Assembly: GCA_034659855.1 (NCBI GenBank)
Contig: JAYEIA010000022.1
Coordinates: 1 to 17,744 of the forward strand
From: JAYEIA01 sp034659855
GTDB taxonomy: Bacteria > Bacteroidota > Bacteroidia > Bacteroidales > JAADGE01
Length of the DNA: 17,744 bases
Direction: 5' to 3'
Made by a program: the position numbers and the translations under genes. A model generated the notes under the pieces. The model saw only the letters and a program-made list of their open reading frames with translations, ran no database searches and was not told where the DNA came from. Every line of letters starts with the position of its first letter. The stretch's first letter is position 1. Shown in pieces: positions 1-7,687 of this stretch.

Positions 1-1045
1 TATTATTTCTTATATCCGAACCAAGCGGAGACATTAACATATCGGAGAATGCTGCCCCCATGCCGGCATTGATACTTACACTGTTGTAATAGACCTTAAT
101 ATTCTCCGATTCATTGTGGGCTATTCCGTAGTTAATATTTCCGGCATTGCATATGACCATATTATTTGCAATTGTTGTTGACAAGTAACCGAGCTCTGAC
201 ATGATTCCTGTATTGTTGACTCCGTTAAGGGTAATTTTATTGCTGTTTACTTTTAACGAATCACAGTTCTTGGCATAAATCCCTTGTTGAAAGGCAACAG
301 CAGAGGGTTTACCATTGATTTCATTGCCTGATATATTTGAATTCATAGTAAACTCAAGGTGAATGGCATCCGCATAAAAATTATTGAAATAGCAATCTTC
401 TATTGAAGTCAGGGAGTCGGGCTCACTTTCGTAACCTCGGAGGCTTAAAGCTGAATTACCGTTAAAAAATTGGCAGTTTTGAAATAAGAGCCCGTTTGAT
501 GGCGGCTCCATGGCTGAATTATCTCTTGTTACGATATTGTTTTCCGCAACATCATGAGGTTCTGCAACCGGAACACCAATGAAGTTACAATTTATAAAAT
601 TTACATTTACAATAGGGAAAATAGTGTTATCAAACAGTATAACACCGCCCGCAACATCGCTTGCGACGTTTGTATTTTGAAAAATAATATTTTCAAATGT
701 AATATTACTGCCTGACTCAAATTTTAAAATATAGTTGTCTATCGAAGGAGGTGCTAACCCCATAATCACCTGTCCTATTTGTCCGGATGCAGCATAAAAG
801 TAAATGCTGTGCGGGCCATAAACAAGAGCCTCCGGAAAGATTATTTGCTCGTTATATGTATCGTCCTGAACGGCAAAGTTAACATCGCCGGAAATTCCGT
901 ATGTATTTAACGAATCAATTGCTGCTGAAAAGTGCGGAAAATCACCGGAACCAATTGTATAATCGCCTGACAATTGTGCTTGGATATTTTGAGTGCTGTA
1001 TAGCGAGAAAATCGCCAAAAGGAATATTAATAGTCGTGTTTTCAT
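1..1045 (-). CDS. Secreted right-handed beta-helix surface protein, N-terminal part (partial)
   Basis: The reading frame starts at the ATG at 1045-1043 and stays open for 348 codons to the left edge, so the C-terminus is missing. The first ~24 residues (MKTRLLIFLLAIFSLYSTQN, then IQAQ) are a signal peptide. The mature protein opens with a segment containing GSGDFPHFSAAIDSLN and DDTYNEQIIFPE, which is typical of Bacteroidota secreted repeat proteins. It continues with short Asn-rich beta-strand rungs such as FENIIFQNTN, NFINCNFIG, LLFQNCQFFNG and IKVYYNSVSINAG, the pattern of a parallel beta-helix (pectate-lyase-like / NosD-like). Proteins of this type usually end in a type IX secretion sorting domain; that part lies outside the window, so surface attachment is inferred. 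No catalytic residues can be assigned and the substrate is unknown. Confidence 0.8.
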   Translation of the reverse strand, partial: MKTRLLIFLLAIFSLYSTQNIQAQLSGDYTIGSGDFPHFSAAIDSLNTYGISGDVNFAVQDDTYNEQIIFPEALVYGPHSIYFYAASGQIGQVIMGLAPPSIDNYILKFESGSNITFENIIFQNTNVASDVAGGVILFDNTIFPIVNVNFINCNFIGVPVAEPHDVAENNIVTRDNSAMEPPSNGLLFQNCQFFNGNSALSLRGYESEPDSLTSIEDCYFNNFYADAIHLEFTMNSNISGNEINGKPSAVAFQQGIYAKNCDSLKVNSNKITLNGVNNTGIMSELGYLSTTIANNMVICNAGNINYGIAHNESENIKVYYNSVSINAGMGAAFSDMLMSPLGSDIRNN

Positions 1046-1110
1046 AATAATTATCTTTTGAATTTATTATAAATGTAAAACAATTATTTTCAAAATGGCC
1101 GTTTTTTTTT

Positions 1111-1257
1111 ATGAAAGATGATTCTTTGTTGACAAGAGTTACTCCGGATGAGATGGGGTTTATGGTTATAATTTCTAAAGTTCAATATTCAGGCTACTTG
1201 TATGTAGTCTGTGTTTATAAGCTTTTGAGTAAGGATAGAATTATTGAATTGTCCTGA
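1111..1257 (+). CDS. Possible small ORF, 48 residues, unrecognised
   Basis: An ATG at 1111 after a T9 run opens a 48-codon frame ending in TGA at 1255-1257. The product begins MKDDSLLTRVTPDEMGF and ends SKDRIIELS; the middle is moderately hydrophobic (FMVIISKVQYSGYLYVVCVY), which could be a single membrane-associated helix. I recognise no family and see no clear ribosome binding site. MITE copy 1 begins about 10 bp after its stop. A frame of this length can occur by chance in AT-rich DNA, so this is a weak call. Confidence 0.2.
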   Translation: MKDDSLLTRVTPDEMGFMVIISKVQYSGYLYVVCVYKLLSKDRIIELS

Positions 1258-1275
1258 TGTCTCCTTGTTATTAAT

Positions 1276-1421
1276 GAGTTCAGTTTAAAAAATTGTAAAG
1301 TTGAAAGTTAAATTACTAAAAATAAGAGTTTTAAGTTAATTGTAAAATAATTTGTAAAACCCTAACAGTCAATCACATAACTTATTTTACTAAAACAGAA
1401 CATACTTTTTAGACCGGACTC
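1276..1421 (+). mobile_element. MITE-like element, copy 1 (146 bp)
   Basis: The element runs from GAGTTCAGTTTAAAAA (1276-1291) to a right end whose reverse complement is GAGTCCGGTCTAAAAA (1406-1421). These two 16-bp ends match at 13 positions and the three differences are all transitions. It is flanked on both sides by ATTAAT (1270-1275 and 1422-1427), a candidate 6-bp target duplication, although this hexamer is itself palindromic and could be part of the terminal repeat. It shares a strongly conserved core (AATAAGAGTTTTAAGTTAAT around 1321-1340) with the copies at 6327-6581 and 8451-8600. It contains no ORF that could encode a transposase. Confidence 0.7.
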
Positions 1422-1536
1422 ATTAATAATAAAACGGTGCTAATTCACCGTAATTTTATTAATCAACGAGAATCGAACGGTTTAATCAAAAAAAATATGC
1501 ATTAGTCGAATGAACCATTAATAAAGATATCCGATT

Positions 1537-1771
1537 CAGACTTCGTCTGTTGTAATATAAAAAAATGGACATTGAGTATAATTGTAAGTGCCTGAATGCC
1601 TGATAAAACAAATTTTGAAACAAACTCACACCTACTTACTATCTATTTCACTATCAAGTGTTTGGATTTTCTCCAAATAATCCCTGCGCCCAATTATATC
1701 GCAAAAATCATGTAGCAACCTTTATATTAAAGGAGTTCAACTATTTAAAATATTAAAACAGACGAAGTCTG
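1537..1771. repeat. Inverted repeat pair bounding a 235-bp segment
   Basis: CAGACTTCGTCTGTT at 1537-1551 is repeated as its exact reverse complement at 1757-1771, and similarity continues inward (TAATAT after one mismatch on each side). Each arm is itself a small hairpin, CAGAC-TTC-GTCTG or CAGAC-GAA-GTCTG, with a 5-bp stem and a 3-nt loop. The enclosed DNA has no clear gene. The layout resembles a small foldback element, but only one copy is in the window, so mobility is inference. Confidence 0.5.
1747..1771 (-). terminator. Possible terminator of the arcA-fmt-TPR/SpoIIE unit
   Basis: Three bases after the stop codon of the TPR/SpoIIE gene, the minus strand reads CAGAC-TTC-GTCTG followed by TTTTAATATTTT. 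A short hairpin followed by a U-rich tract fits a weak intrinsic terminator. The stem has only 5 bp, and the same sequence is one arm of the inverted repeat at 1537-1771, so its role may be incidental. Confidence 0.4.
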
Positions 1772-1774
1772 CGA

Positions 1775-3994
1775 TTAGTATTTAAACGATATAATTAAAA
1801 TATCATCCAATTGCTCTTGAATTTCTATGTCTGTATTATCTTTTTGACCTTTCCAGTTTTCGATCGTCGTATCAAAAATCACTTTCTGTTCATTCATTGG
1901 TTTATTATGAGAATCTAAAATAAGTTTTTTAAACCTCTTCATCATGAATTTTCTTCCTTTTTCTCCGCCAAACTGGTCAACATACCCATCGGAGAATATG
2001 TAAAACTTATCGCCCTTTTGAATATCTAAAGTAGTTTTTGAAAAAGGCTTTTCATTTCGGAAATGGATACCAACAGGCATTCTGTCAGCTTTGTAATGAA
2101 TAATCTCATTATCTCGGACTAATATCAGCGGATTATGTGCACCGGCATATTCCATTTTGTTTGTTTCGGAATCAATAACGCATAAGGCCATATCCATACC
2201 ATCCTTCGATTTATTGAATTCGCCGGTTTGTCTTAATGATTTTTTTATTTTTGTTCTCAGCTTGTTGAGAATAATGTTGGGTTTAATTTCATCATCGGAT
2301 AACTGATTTACGATATCATTTAAAAATGAAATCCCCAATAAGCTCATGAATGCTCCGGGAACACCATGCCCGGTACAGTCTGCAGCAGTAATGATTACTT
2401 TGCCGTTTTTTCGATTAGTCCAATAATAATCGCCGCTCACAATATCTCTGGGTTTAAAAAGGATAAAGTATTCGGGTAACAAATCATCGATATAATTCTC
2501 GGGCGGAAGCACCGCTTGCTGTATTCTTTGAGCATAAACAATACTGTCGGTAATGTCTTTGTTTTGCTTGGCAATTTTATCTCTTTGCTCAATGACGTGA
2601 TCACGTTGTTCTTCAATTTCATCTCTCTGAGTCTCAATTTCTTCTTTTTGCTGATTAAGGATTGCATTCTTTGAAAGGATGACATTATTTTTTTGCTCTA
2701 ATAATTTATTAGCTTTCTGCTTATTTTTGTAGCTTCGGAATACAATTAAAGCCATAAGAATCATGAGTAAAAAACCGACAATAAAAAAAGAAGTTATTAT
2801 TTTTTGCCGTTTAATTTCAGCTTCTTGCAACTTCTCTTTTTTATCAAATTCGTACTGCATTTCCAACTGAGTAATTCGTTTTGTATTTTCTTTGTTTTGA
2901 AGAGAATCATGCAAAATGATGTATTTCTTAAAAAGTTGAGCCGATTGTTTGAAATTATCTTTTTTAAAATATATTTCTGCCATTTCTTTAGAGATATCAT
3001 GCTCAATTTTATCGGCATGAATTTTACCCGCAATTTCATAGGCCTCGGTGTAATATTTGAGAGAAGAATCTTTTTTATTTGTAAGGTTATAATATTGTCC
3101 GAGATAATGCTTTGTAGAGGCTATTCCGAACGCATTACCGGCTTTTTCTTTTATTCTCAAGCTTTTTTTGAAGTAACGATAGGCACTGTCGTATTCATTC
3201 TTTTCCAAAAAAATGATTCCGAAAGCATCATTAATCATACCGTAAAACTGAGGAGTGTTATATTTTAAACTCAATTTTTGTGCCTTTCTGAAGTAAATCA
3301 GAGAAGAATCGCTGCTTTGGGTATTGGCATCTCCTTGCGATTCGGTGAGGTAGGTATCTCCGATGTACAGGTAAGAAGAAATCAGGGCTTTTTCATTGTT
3401 TTGAGCTCTTTTTACCTTGACGGCTTTTCTAAAATATTCCAATGCTTTTTTATAATTATCTTCTCCGGATGTTTTATATGTAATTCCAATGGCATCCAGG
3501 GTTCCTGATATTCCGCTGCTGTCGTTGATTTCTTCATATTTGGCCAAGCTCTTAAAAAAGTTATCCAGGGCTTGTTTCCAATTCCCTTTTTGAGAATAGA
3601 TATTTCCTATATTTCTGTTGGCATCAGCAATTCCTTTGAAATAGTCGGCTTTTTCATATAATGATAAGCTTTTTTGATAATATTCTTCTGCAACAGCATA
3701 ATCTCCTCCGTAGTAATAGATTGCCGCAGTATTTTTAGCACTTGTTCCGGCACCGACTAAATCTTTTAATTGCTCGGCACGTTCTATATTATTTATCCCT
3801 AGTTGTATAATGTTTTTCTGAATTCCCGAAAATTTATTGTCCCAAATAAACTCATTTATTTTTCTGACCGTTGCCGTGTCATCGGGTAGTTTATTTAATT
3901 GATTAATTGTGCTGTCGACAGATGTTTTTTGGGCATTGGCACAAACACCAAAGAGGAACAAAAAAAGAAAAGCCGATAGTATATTTAAACGCAT
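1775..3994 (-). CDS. TPR sensor with membrane helix, coiled coil and SpoIIE/PP2C phosphatase domain
   Basis: This 739-residue protein is probably a regulatory Ser/Thr phosphatase anchored in the inner membrane. A signal peptide (residues 1-21, ending CANAQ) exports an array of tetratricopeptide repeats (about 85-370). A hydrophobic helix follows (about 399-419), then a long coiled coil rich in QRDEIEEQRD-type repeats (about 424-485), then a cytoplasmic SpoIIE-type PP2C domain (about 505-739). Metal-binding acidic motifs are present: VSGDYYW (Asp522), AADCTGHGVPGAFMS (Asp539), DGMDMAL, FSDGYVDQFGG (Asp669) and LDDILIISFK. The domain order suggests that a periplasmic TPR signal is passed through the coiled coil to the phosphatase, whose usual targets in this superfamily are anti-sigma-factor antagonists or similar phosphoproteins. 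No such partner is nearby. It is last in a minus-strand unit, 40 bp after fmt. Confidence 0.9.
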   Translation of the reverse strand: MRLNILSAFLFLFLFGVCANAQKTSVDSTINQLNKLPDDTATVRKINEFIWDNKFSGIQKNIIQLGINNIERAEQLKDLVGAGTSAKNTAAIYYYGGDYAVAEEYYQKSLSLYEKADYFKGIADANRNIGNIYSQKGNWKQALDNFFKSLAKYEEINDSSGISGTLDAIGITYKTSGEDNYKKALEYFRKAVKVKRAQNNEKALISSYLYIGDTYLTESQGDANTQSSDSSLIYFRKAQKLSLKYNTPQFYGMINDAFGIIFLEKNEYDSAYRYFKKSLRIKEKAGNAFGIASTKHYLGQYYNLTNKKDSSLKYYTEAYEIAGKIHADKIEHDISKEMAEIYFKKDNFKQSAQLFKKYIILHDSLQNKENTKRITQLEMQYEFDKKEKLQEAEIKRQKIITSFFIVGFLLMILMALIVFRSYKNKQKANKLLEQKNNVILSKNAILNQQKEEIETQRDEIEEQRDHVIEQRDKIAKQNKDITDSIVYAQRIQQAVLPPENYIDDLLPEYFILFKPRDIVSGDYYWTNRKNGKVIITAADCTGHGVPGAFMSLLGISFLNDIVNQLSDDEIKPNIILNKLRTKIKKSLRQTGEFNKSKDGMDMALCVIDSETNKMEYAGAHNPLILVRDNEIIHYKADRMPVGIHFRNEKPFSKTTLDIQKGDKFYIFSDGYVDQFGGEKGRKFMMKRFKKLILDSHNKPMNEQKVIFDTTIENWKGQKDNTDIEIQEQLDDILIISFKY

Positions 3995-4034
3995 AGAAAT
4001 TTAATTTCTTTTATGTGGGCGAAAATTAAGAAAT

Positions 4035-5012
4035 TTAAACGACAATATAGTCATTAATATTAAAACCATTTAAAAAACTTGCAATGTCCATCGTTCTTTT
4101 GCCTTGCGGTTTAAGTTTATGAATAGATAAGTAGCCGTCTTCCGTAGCAATTTTTAAATATTTTTTATTGTCGGTTTTAATTCTTTTGCTCGGCCCTCCT
4201 TCAGAATTATATACCGGTTCGGATTGAATAATTTGGCACAGCAAGGCGTCGTTTGTTTCTTTATTTTTTAGTATAAAACGGGAATTAGGGTAGGGTGAAA
4301 GCCCTCTAATAAAGTTATAGACATCCTGTGTTTTTCTTGAAAAATTAATATAACAGTTTTCCTTGTATAGTTTGGGAGCCTTTTTCAGTTCTGCATCCTT
4401 TGGGAATAAATCACGTTGTTTCTTGGTTTCGTAGTCAGCCGACATTATTCTTTCCGCCGTATGCTTTAATAACTTGGCTCCGGTGAGCATAAGTTTATCG
4501 TGCAGAGAGCCGGCGGTGTCGTTTTCATCAATTTTCTCTTTCTCCTGAAACAGAATATTTCCGGTATCAATTTTTTGGTTAATAAAGAATGTCGTTACAC
4601 CGGTTTCTTTTTCTCCCTGCATGATCGCATGATTAATGGGTGCAGCACCCCTGTATTGAGGCAGGAGGGAGGCGTGGAGGTTTACAGTTCCGTCTTTGGG
4701 AATGTCGATTACAACCTCAGGCAGCATTCTAAATGCAACCACAACTTGCAAATTCGGCTTCAAACGTTTTAGCTCGTTCGTAAAATCAGGGCTTTTAAGG
4801 TTTGTGGGCTGTAATAGGGTTAAGTCGTGCTTTTGAGCATATTTTTTAACGGCTGATTCTCTGAGCTTTCTGCCTCGCCCGGCCGGTTTGTCTGCCACAG
4901 TTACCACTGCGGCAATATCAAAATTTGCTTCATGCAAAGCCTGTAAACTCTGCACGGCAAATTCCGGTGTTCCGAAGAATATAATTTTGTATGTATTGTT
5001 CGTTTTGTTCAT
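4035..5012 (-). CDS. fmt: Methionyl-tRNA formyltransferase
   Basis: The enzyme transfers a formyl group from 10-formyltetrahydrofolate to methionine on initiator tRNA in the cytoplasm. The 325-residue length is normal. The N-terminal Rossmann-like formyltransferase domain shows FFGTPEFAV (about 12-20), the basic tRNA-binding loop KPAGRGRKLRESAV (about 42-55), and the catalytic block VNLHASLLPQYRGAAPI (110-126) with Asn111 and His113. The third catalytic residue, Asp149, lies in KIDTGNILF. The C-terminal OB-like domain spans about 215-325. The gene sits 33 bp after the arginine deiminase gene and 40 bp before the TPR/SpoIIE gene, so the three are probably co-transcribed. Confidence 0.96.
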   Translation of the reverse strand: MNKTNNTYKIIFFGTPEFAVQSLQALHEANFDIAAVVTVADKPAGRGRKLRESAVKKYAQKHDLTLLQPTNLKSPDFTNELKRLKPNLQVVVAFRMLPEVVIDIPKDGTVNLHASLLPQYRGAAPINHAIMQGEKETGVTTFFINQKIDTGNILFQEKEKIDENDTAGSLHDKLMLTGAKLLKHTAERIMSADYETKKQRDLFPKDAELKKAPKLYKENCYINFSRKTQDVYNFIRGLSPYPNSRFILKNKETNDALLCQIIQSEPVYNSEGGPSKRIKTDNKKYLKIATEDGYLSIHKLKPQGKRTMDIASFLNGFNINDYIVV

Positions 5013-5045
5013 GGAAATAAATTTAATAAGTTAGAGAACTTCGGG

Positions 5046-6302
5046 TTATAGTGATTTCCTTTTTATCGGCATGGTCATGCACCGAGCACCGCCGCCCCCT
5101 CTGGATAATTCAGAGCCTTGAATGGTAACCACACATTTTTTATAGTCTTTCGGGTGCTTTTTCCCGTTAACCACCTCAAGGGCTTGCAGTACTTCAAAGC
5201 CGTCTTTGTTCAGGGCTTCAATAGTATGGGAGTTTCTTTCATATCCGATAATTTTTCCGGGAGCAAATGCAAAAAAGTTGGCACCGCTGTGCCATTGTTC
5301 TCTTTCTTGAAAATGGGTTAAATGACCGCCGCAGTAGATGGGCTTAAGATCCATGCCTAATTTTTTCAGGCTGTACAGAATATTGTCTTCTTCTTTTATG
5401 GATGTAATTTTACCGTTATCAACCGTCAAGTGTATAGTGGCATATTTATTTAACTTTGTAATCAGCGGTTCAAAAATCACACACCGGTCTTTATCTATTA
5501 GTGTAAAAACCATATCTAAGTGAATGAAAGATTCCGGAGAGGTCGGCAGTTGCTGCACAATAATATGTCGAGTTTGTTCTCGACTTTCAATTTTTTTCGC
5601 TAAATAATCAATACCCTGCGAACTGGTTCTGGAGCCCATGCCTATGAGCAGAACATCTTTGCGTGCTACTAAAATATCGCCGCCTTCCATTCTGATGTCT
5701 TCATTAAAATGACGACTGTTTTCAGGAGTTACGGTATTGGTTAAAAAATTCGGGTGATAATTAAAAATGGCTTCCATTATTAAAGACTCCCTTTTGCGAA
5801 TAGGGCTTGCCATACGATTAATCAGCGCAGAGTTTAGAATTGCAGAAGAAGCATCTCTGGTGAAGAACAAATTATGCAGCGGATCCAATTCAAAGTAATT
5901 TTTATCCAAGTAATTGGTTAAGGAGTTGGCCTCCATCGGCACGCCTTCGATGAGAACTTTTGACAAAACTTGCGGATCTTTTTCAAGTAAATAAGTCTTT
6001 ATGGCCGGGGCATTACAAGAGTCTGTAATTTTATCAATGAGATGATTTCTGACATTGGTATTGTCCAGGATGTCTTCAAGGAGTTCGCGAACCTCGAAAG
6101 TTTTGGTCACTTTTTGAAGTACCCCTTTAAATTCCTTGTATTCTTGGCCGGCAATTTTCAGGTTTAATATATCACTGTACAATGCTCGTTTAGCACTTCC
6201 CGGAGTCATATTTTCGACTTCAGAACCCGGGGTATGCACAATAACTCCTTCCAATTCCCCAACTTCGGATTCTACTTGTAATCTTATTTTTTTATCACTC
6301 AT
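5046..6302 (-). CDS. arcA: Arginine deiminase
   Basis: This 418-residue protein of the guanidino-group-modifying superfamily is predicted to hydrolyse L-arginine to L-citrulline and ammonia. The whole active site is visible: FFTRD (Asp150), MEGGDI (Glu206), IHLDMVF (His261, Asp263) and the nucleophile in GGGGARCMTMP (Cys408). Length and motif spacing match bacterial arginine deiminases. The start at 6302 gives a natural N-terminus (MSDKKIRLQVESEVGELEGV). No ornithine carbamoyltransferase or carbamate kinase gene is adjacent, so a local energy-yielding ADI operon is absent. The product may supply citrulline or ammonia, or those partners may be elsewhere in the genome. MITE copy 3 ends 24 bp upstream of the start codon and could influence its transcription. 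Confidence 0.9.
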   Translation of the reverse strand: MSDKKIRLQVESEVGELEGVIVHTPGSEVENMTPGSAKRALYSDILNLKIAGQEYKEFKGVLQKVTKTFEVRELLEDILDNTNVRNHLIDKITDSCNAPAIKTYLLEKDPQVLSKVLIEGVPMEANSLTNYLDKNYFELDPLHNLFFTRDASSAILNSALINRMASPIRKRESLIMEAIFNYHPNFLTNTVTPENSRHFNEDIRMEGGDILVARKDVLLIGMGSRTSSQGIDYLAKKIESREQTRHIIVQQLPTSPESFIHLDMVFTLIDKDRCVIFEPLITKLNKYATIHLTVDNGKITSIKEEDNILYSLKKLGMDLKPIYCGGHLTHFQEREQWHSGANFFAFAPGKIIGYERNSHTIEALNKDGFEVLQALEVVNGKKHPKDYKKCVVTIQGSELSRGGGGARCMTMPIKRKSL

Positions 6303-6326
6303 TACTAATAGTTTTATTTTATGTAA

Positions 6327-6581
6327 GAGTTCGGTCTAAAAAGTATATTCTATTTTAGCAAAATAAGTTATGTGCTTAATTATCAGAGATTTATAAACTA
6401 TTTTACAATTCCCTTAAAACTCTTATTTCTATCACTTTAACGTTTATATAATAAACGTCTTATGTAAATGCTGTAATCTTAAATCCGTCAGACCGCTCAA
6501 AGCGGTCAGACGGGTATAAACAGCAAAAACTTATGGCGTTTATTATAAACTTTCAACTTAATACCTTTTTAAACTGAACTC
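6327..6581 (-). mobile_element. MITE-like element, copy 3, interrupted by a second insertion
   Basis: This is an inverted copy of the element at 1276-1421. Its ends are GAGTTCGGTCTAAAAA (6327-6342) and the complement of GAGTTCAGTTTAAAAA (6566-6581). It is flanked by an exact, non-palindromic direct repeat ATGTAA (6321-6326 and 6582-6587), the clearest target duplication of the three copies. It is 255 bp because a 109-bp segment (6442-6550) interrupts it; removing that segment gives 146 bp, the same as copy 1. It fills most of the spacer between mltG and the arginine deiminase gene. Confidence 0.72.
6442..6550. mobile_element. 109-bp palindromic insertion nested in MITE copy 3
   Basis: Relative to copy 1, this segment is extra. 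Its ends are inverted: GTTTATATAATAAACG (6442-6457) against GTTTATAATAAACG read from the other end (6550-6537), differing by one TA. Inside these lie a second inverted pair (TGCTGT and ACAGCA), and at the centre a 13-bp stem, CCGTCAGACCGCT-CAA-AGCGGTCAGACGG (6485-6513), with one A-A mismatch and a 3-nt loop. The whole segment can therefore fold back on itself. It carries no coding sequence. Confidence 0.6.
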
Positions 6582-6600
6582 ATGTAACCTTTATCAGGTT

Positions 6601-7635
6601 TTATTTATAAATTTTTCGTTTGTTTAATGCGACACGATATTTTCTTGCGTAATATTCATGCTTTGACAGACTGTTTGAAAAGTAGTGATAGCCCGAAAAG
6701 TCTTCCTTTGCACACATGTAATAATAGTTATGTTTTTTATAATTCAAAACCGCTTTTACGGATGATTTTTCGGGCAAATTTATCGGTCCCGGTGGCAATC
6801 CTCGATACATGTACGTGTTGTAAGGAGAATCAATTTCTTTGTCTTTGATAAGCACTCTTTTCTTTGAGAAATCTCCTGTGGCATAAATTAAGGTCGGGTC
6901 GCTTTGTAAAGCAATGTTTTTCTTCAACCGATTGATATACAAACCGGCAATCGTAGGTTTCTCATCATTATACTTAGATTGTTCTGCTTGAACTATAGAA
7001 GCCAAAACAGAGATTTCTTTGAGGCTGAGTCCTATGCTGTCTGCTTTTGCTTTTCTTTTATCAGTCCAAAAACTACTATACTCTTTCGTCATACGATCAA
7101 AAAACTCTTCTGCCGAGGTATTCCAATACATTTCATAGCTGTCGGGCATGAAAGCGGTTAGAACAGTTTTCTTCGTAAACCCTTTCTCAGAAATATTATC
7201 TTCATTTTCGAGATAACTCAAAATAGAAACAGAATCTGCTTCAATCTGCTTGGATATTTTTCCGGCTAATTCGTTGAGTGTTCTTATATTATTAAAGGTA
7301 ACGGATACCGGGTCTTGGTTACCGCTTCTTATCCGATTTATCAAATCATTATTGTTCATTTTTCTGTCCAAAATGTATCGTCCGGGTTTTACACCGGAAT
7401 TAAACCGCTTGAGCTTGGCCGTTAAAATGAATGACTTTGGATTGATAAGAATACTGTCTTTATACAATTGAGTGTTGAGTTCATTAAAATCGGTTCCGGT
7501 TTTTATGTACAATTCTGTTGATTTATTGACGTTGGGCTTTAAAATTGTTCTGTACAAATAAATAGCCAAAACAACCCCGGCAAGACCCAAAACAGCAAGA
7601 GCCCATAACATATATTTTTTGAAATTTTTATTCAT
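6601..7635 (-). CDS. mltG: Endolytic murein transglycosylase MltG
   Basis: MltG cleaves nascent peptidoglycan strands at the outer face of the inner membrane and so sets glycan length. The protein has 344 residues from the ATG at 7635-7633. The frame is open further upstream, but that extension overlaps the divergent gene and reads as low-complexity Leu/Pro, so I reject it. An N-terminal membrane anchor spans about 9-28, followed by a LysM-like region (about 40-110). The YceG domain contains LASIVQAEQ (211-219), whose Glu218 matches the family's catalytic glutamate, then IAGLYINRL, LQSDPTLIYATG and the C-terminal GLPPGPINLPEKSSVKAVLN block. It is divergent from the outer-membrane protein gene, with 52 bp between start codons. 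Confidence 0.93.
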   Translation of the reverse strand: MNKNFKKYMLWALAVLGLAGVVLAIYLYRTILKPNVNKSTELYIKTGTDFNELNTQLYKDSILINPKSFILTAKLKRFNSGVKPGRYILDRKMNNNDLINRIRSGNQDPVSVTFNNIRTLNELAGKISKQIEADSVSILSYLENEDNISEKGFTKKTVLTAFMPDSYEMYWNTSAEEFFDRMTKEYSSFWTDKRKAKADSIGLSLKEISVLASIVQAEQSKYNDEKPTIAGLYINRLKKNIALQSDPTLIYATGDFSKKRVLIKDKEIDSPYNTYMYRGLPPGPINLPEKSSVKAVLNYKKHNYYYMCAKEDFSGYHYFSNSLSKHEYYARKYRVALNKRKIYK

Positions 7636-7652
7636 AAATATTATTAATTTTG
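7619..7652 (+). promoter_or_regulatory. Candidate promoter of the outer-membrane protein gene
   Basis: TTG at 7619-7621 and TAATTTTG at 7645-7652 are separated by 23 bp, within the TTG-N17-23-TAnnTTTG range described for this phylum. The start codon follows 35 bp after the -7 box. The box overlaps a perfect inverted repeat TTTGTAA-TT-TTACAAA (7649-7664), which also overlaps the opposing mltG -7 box, so a shared operator is possible. The region is very AT-rich, and chance matches cannot be excluded. Confidence 0.4.
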
Positions 7653-7660
7653 TAATTTTA

Positions 7661-7668
7661 CAAATATA
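7661..7668 (-). promoter_or_regulatory. Candidate -7 box for mltG
   Basis: The minus strand reads TATATTTG, a full match to the Bacteroidota -7 consensus TAnnTTTG, about 26 bp upstream of the mltG start codon. I find no TTG at the expected distance upstream, so only half of a promoter is supported. Confidence 0.35.
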
Positions 7669-7687
7669 ATATTTAAAGAAGAACATA

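Larger units (their letters stand above)
1046..1774. other. Repeat-rich spacer between two minus-strand genes
   Basis: No convincing gene lies in these 729 bp. They contain a possible 48-codon ORF (1111-1257), MITE copy 1 (1268-1429 with flanks), a small hairpin ACGGTG-CTAATT-CACCGT (1434-1451), and a 235-bp segment bounded by inverted 15-mers (1537-1551 and 1757-1771). The right arm of that segment also lies directly after the stop codon of the TPR/SpoIIE gene and could end its transcript. Confidence 0.7.

Noticed and set aside
1632..1718. Possible C-terminal gene remnant on the minus strand (ends KIQTLDSEIDSK)
   Set aside because: A second frame over the same DNA looks equally protein-like, there is no start codon other than TTG, and nothing similar is in the window. 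Evidence is too thin.
2804..3268. 154-codon plus-strand open frame
   Set aside because: It lies wholly antisense inside the TPR region of the TPR/SpoIIE gene, and its Phe-rich composition is what the complement of Lys/Glu-rich coding gives.
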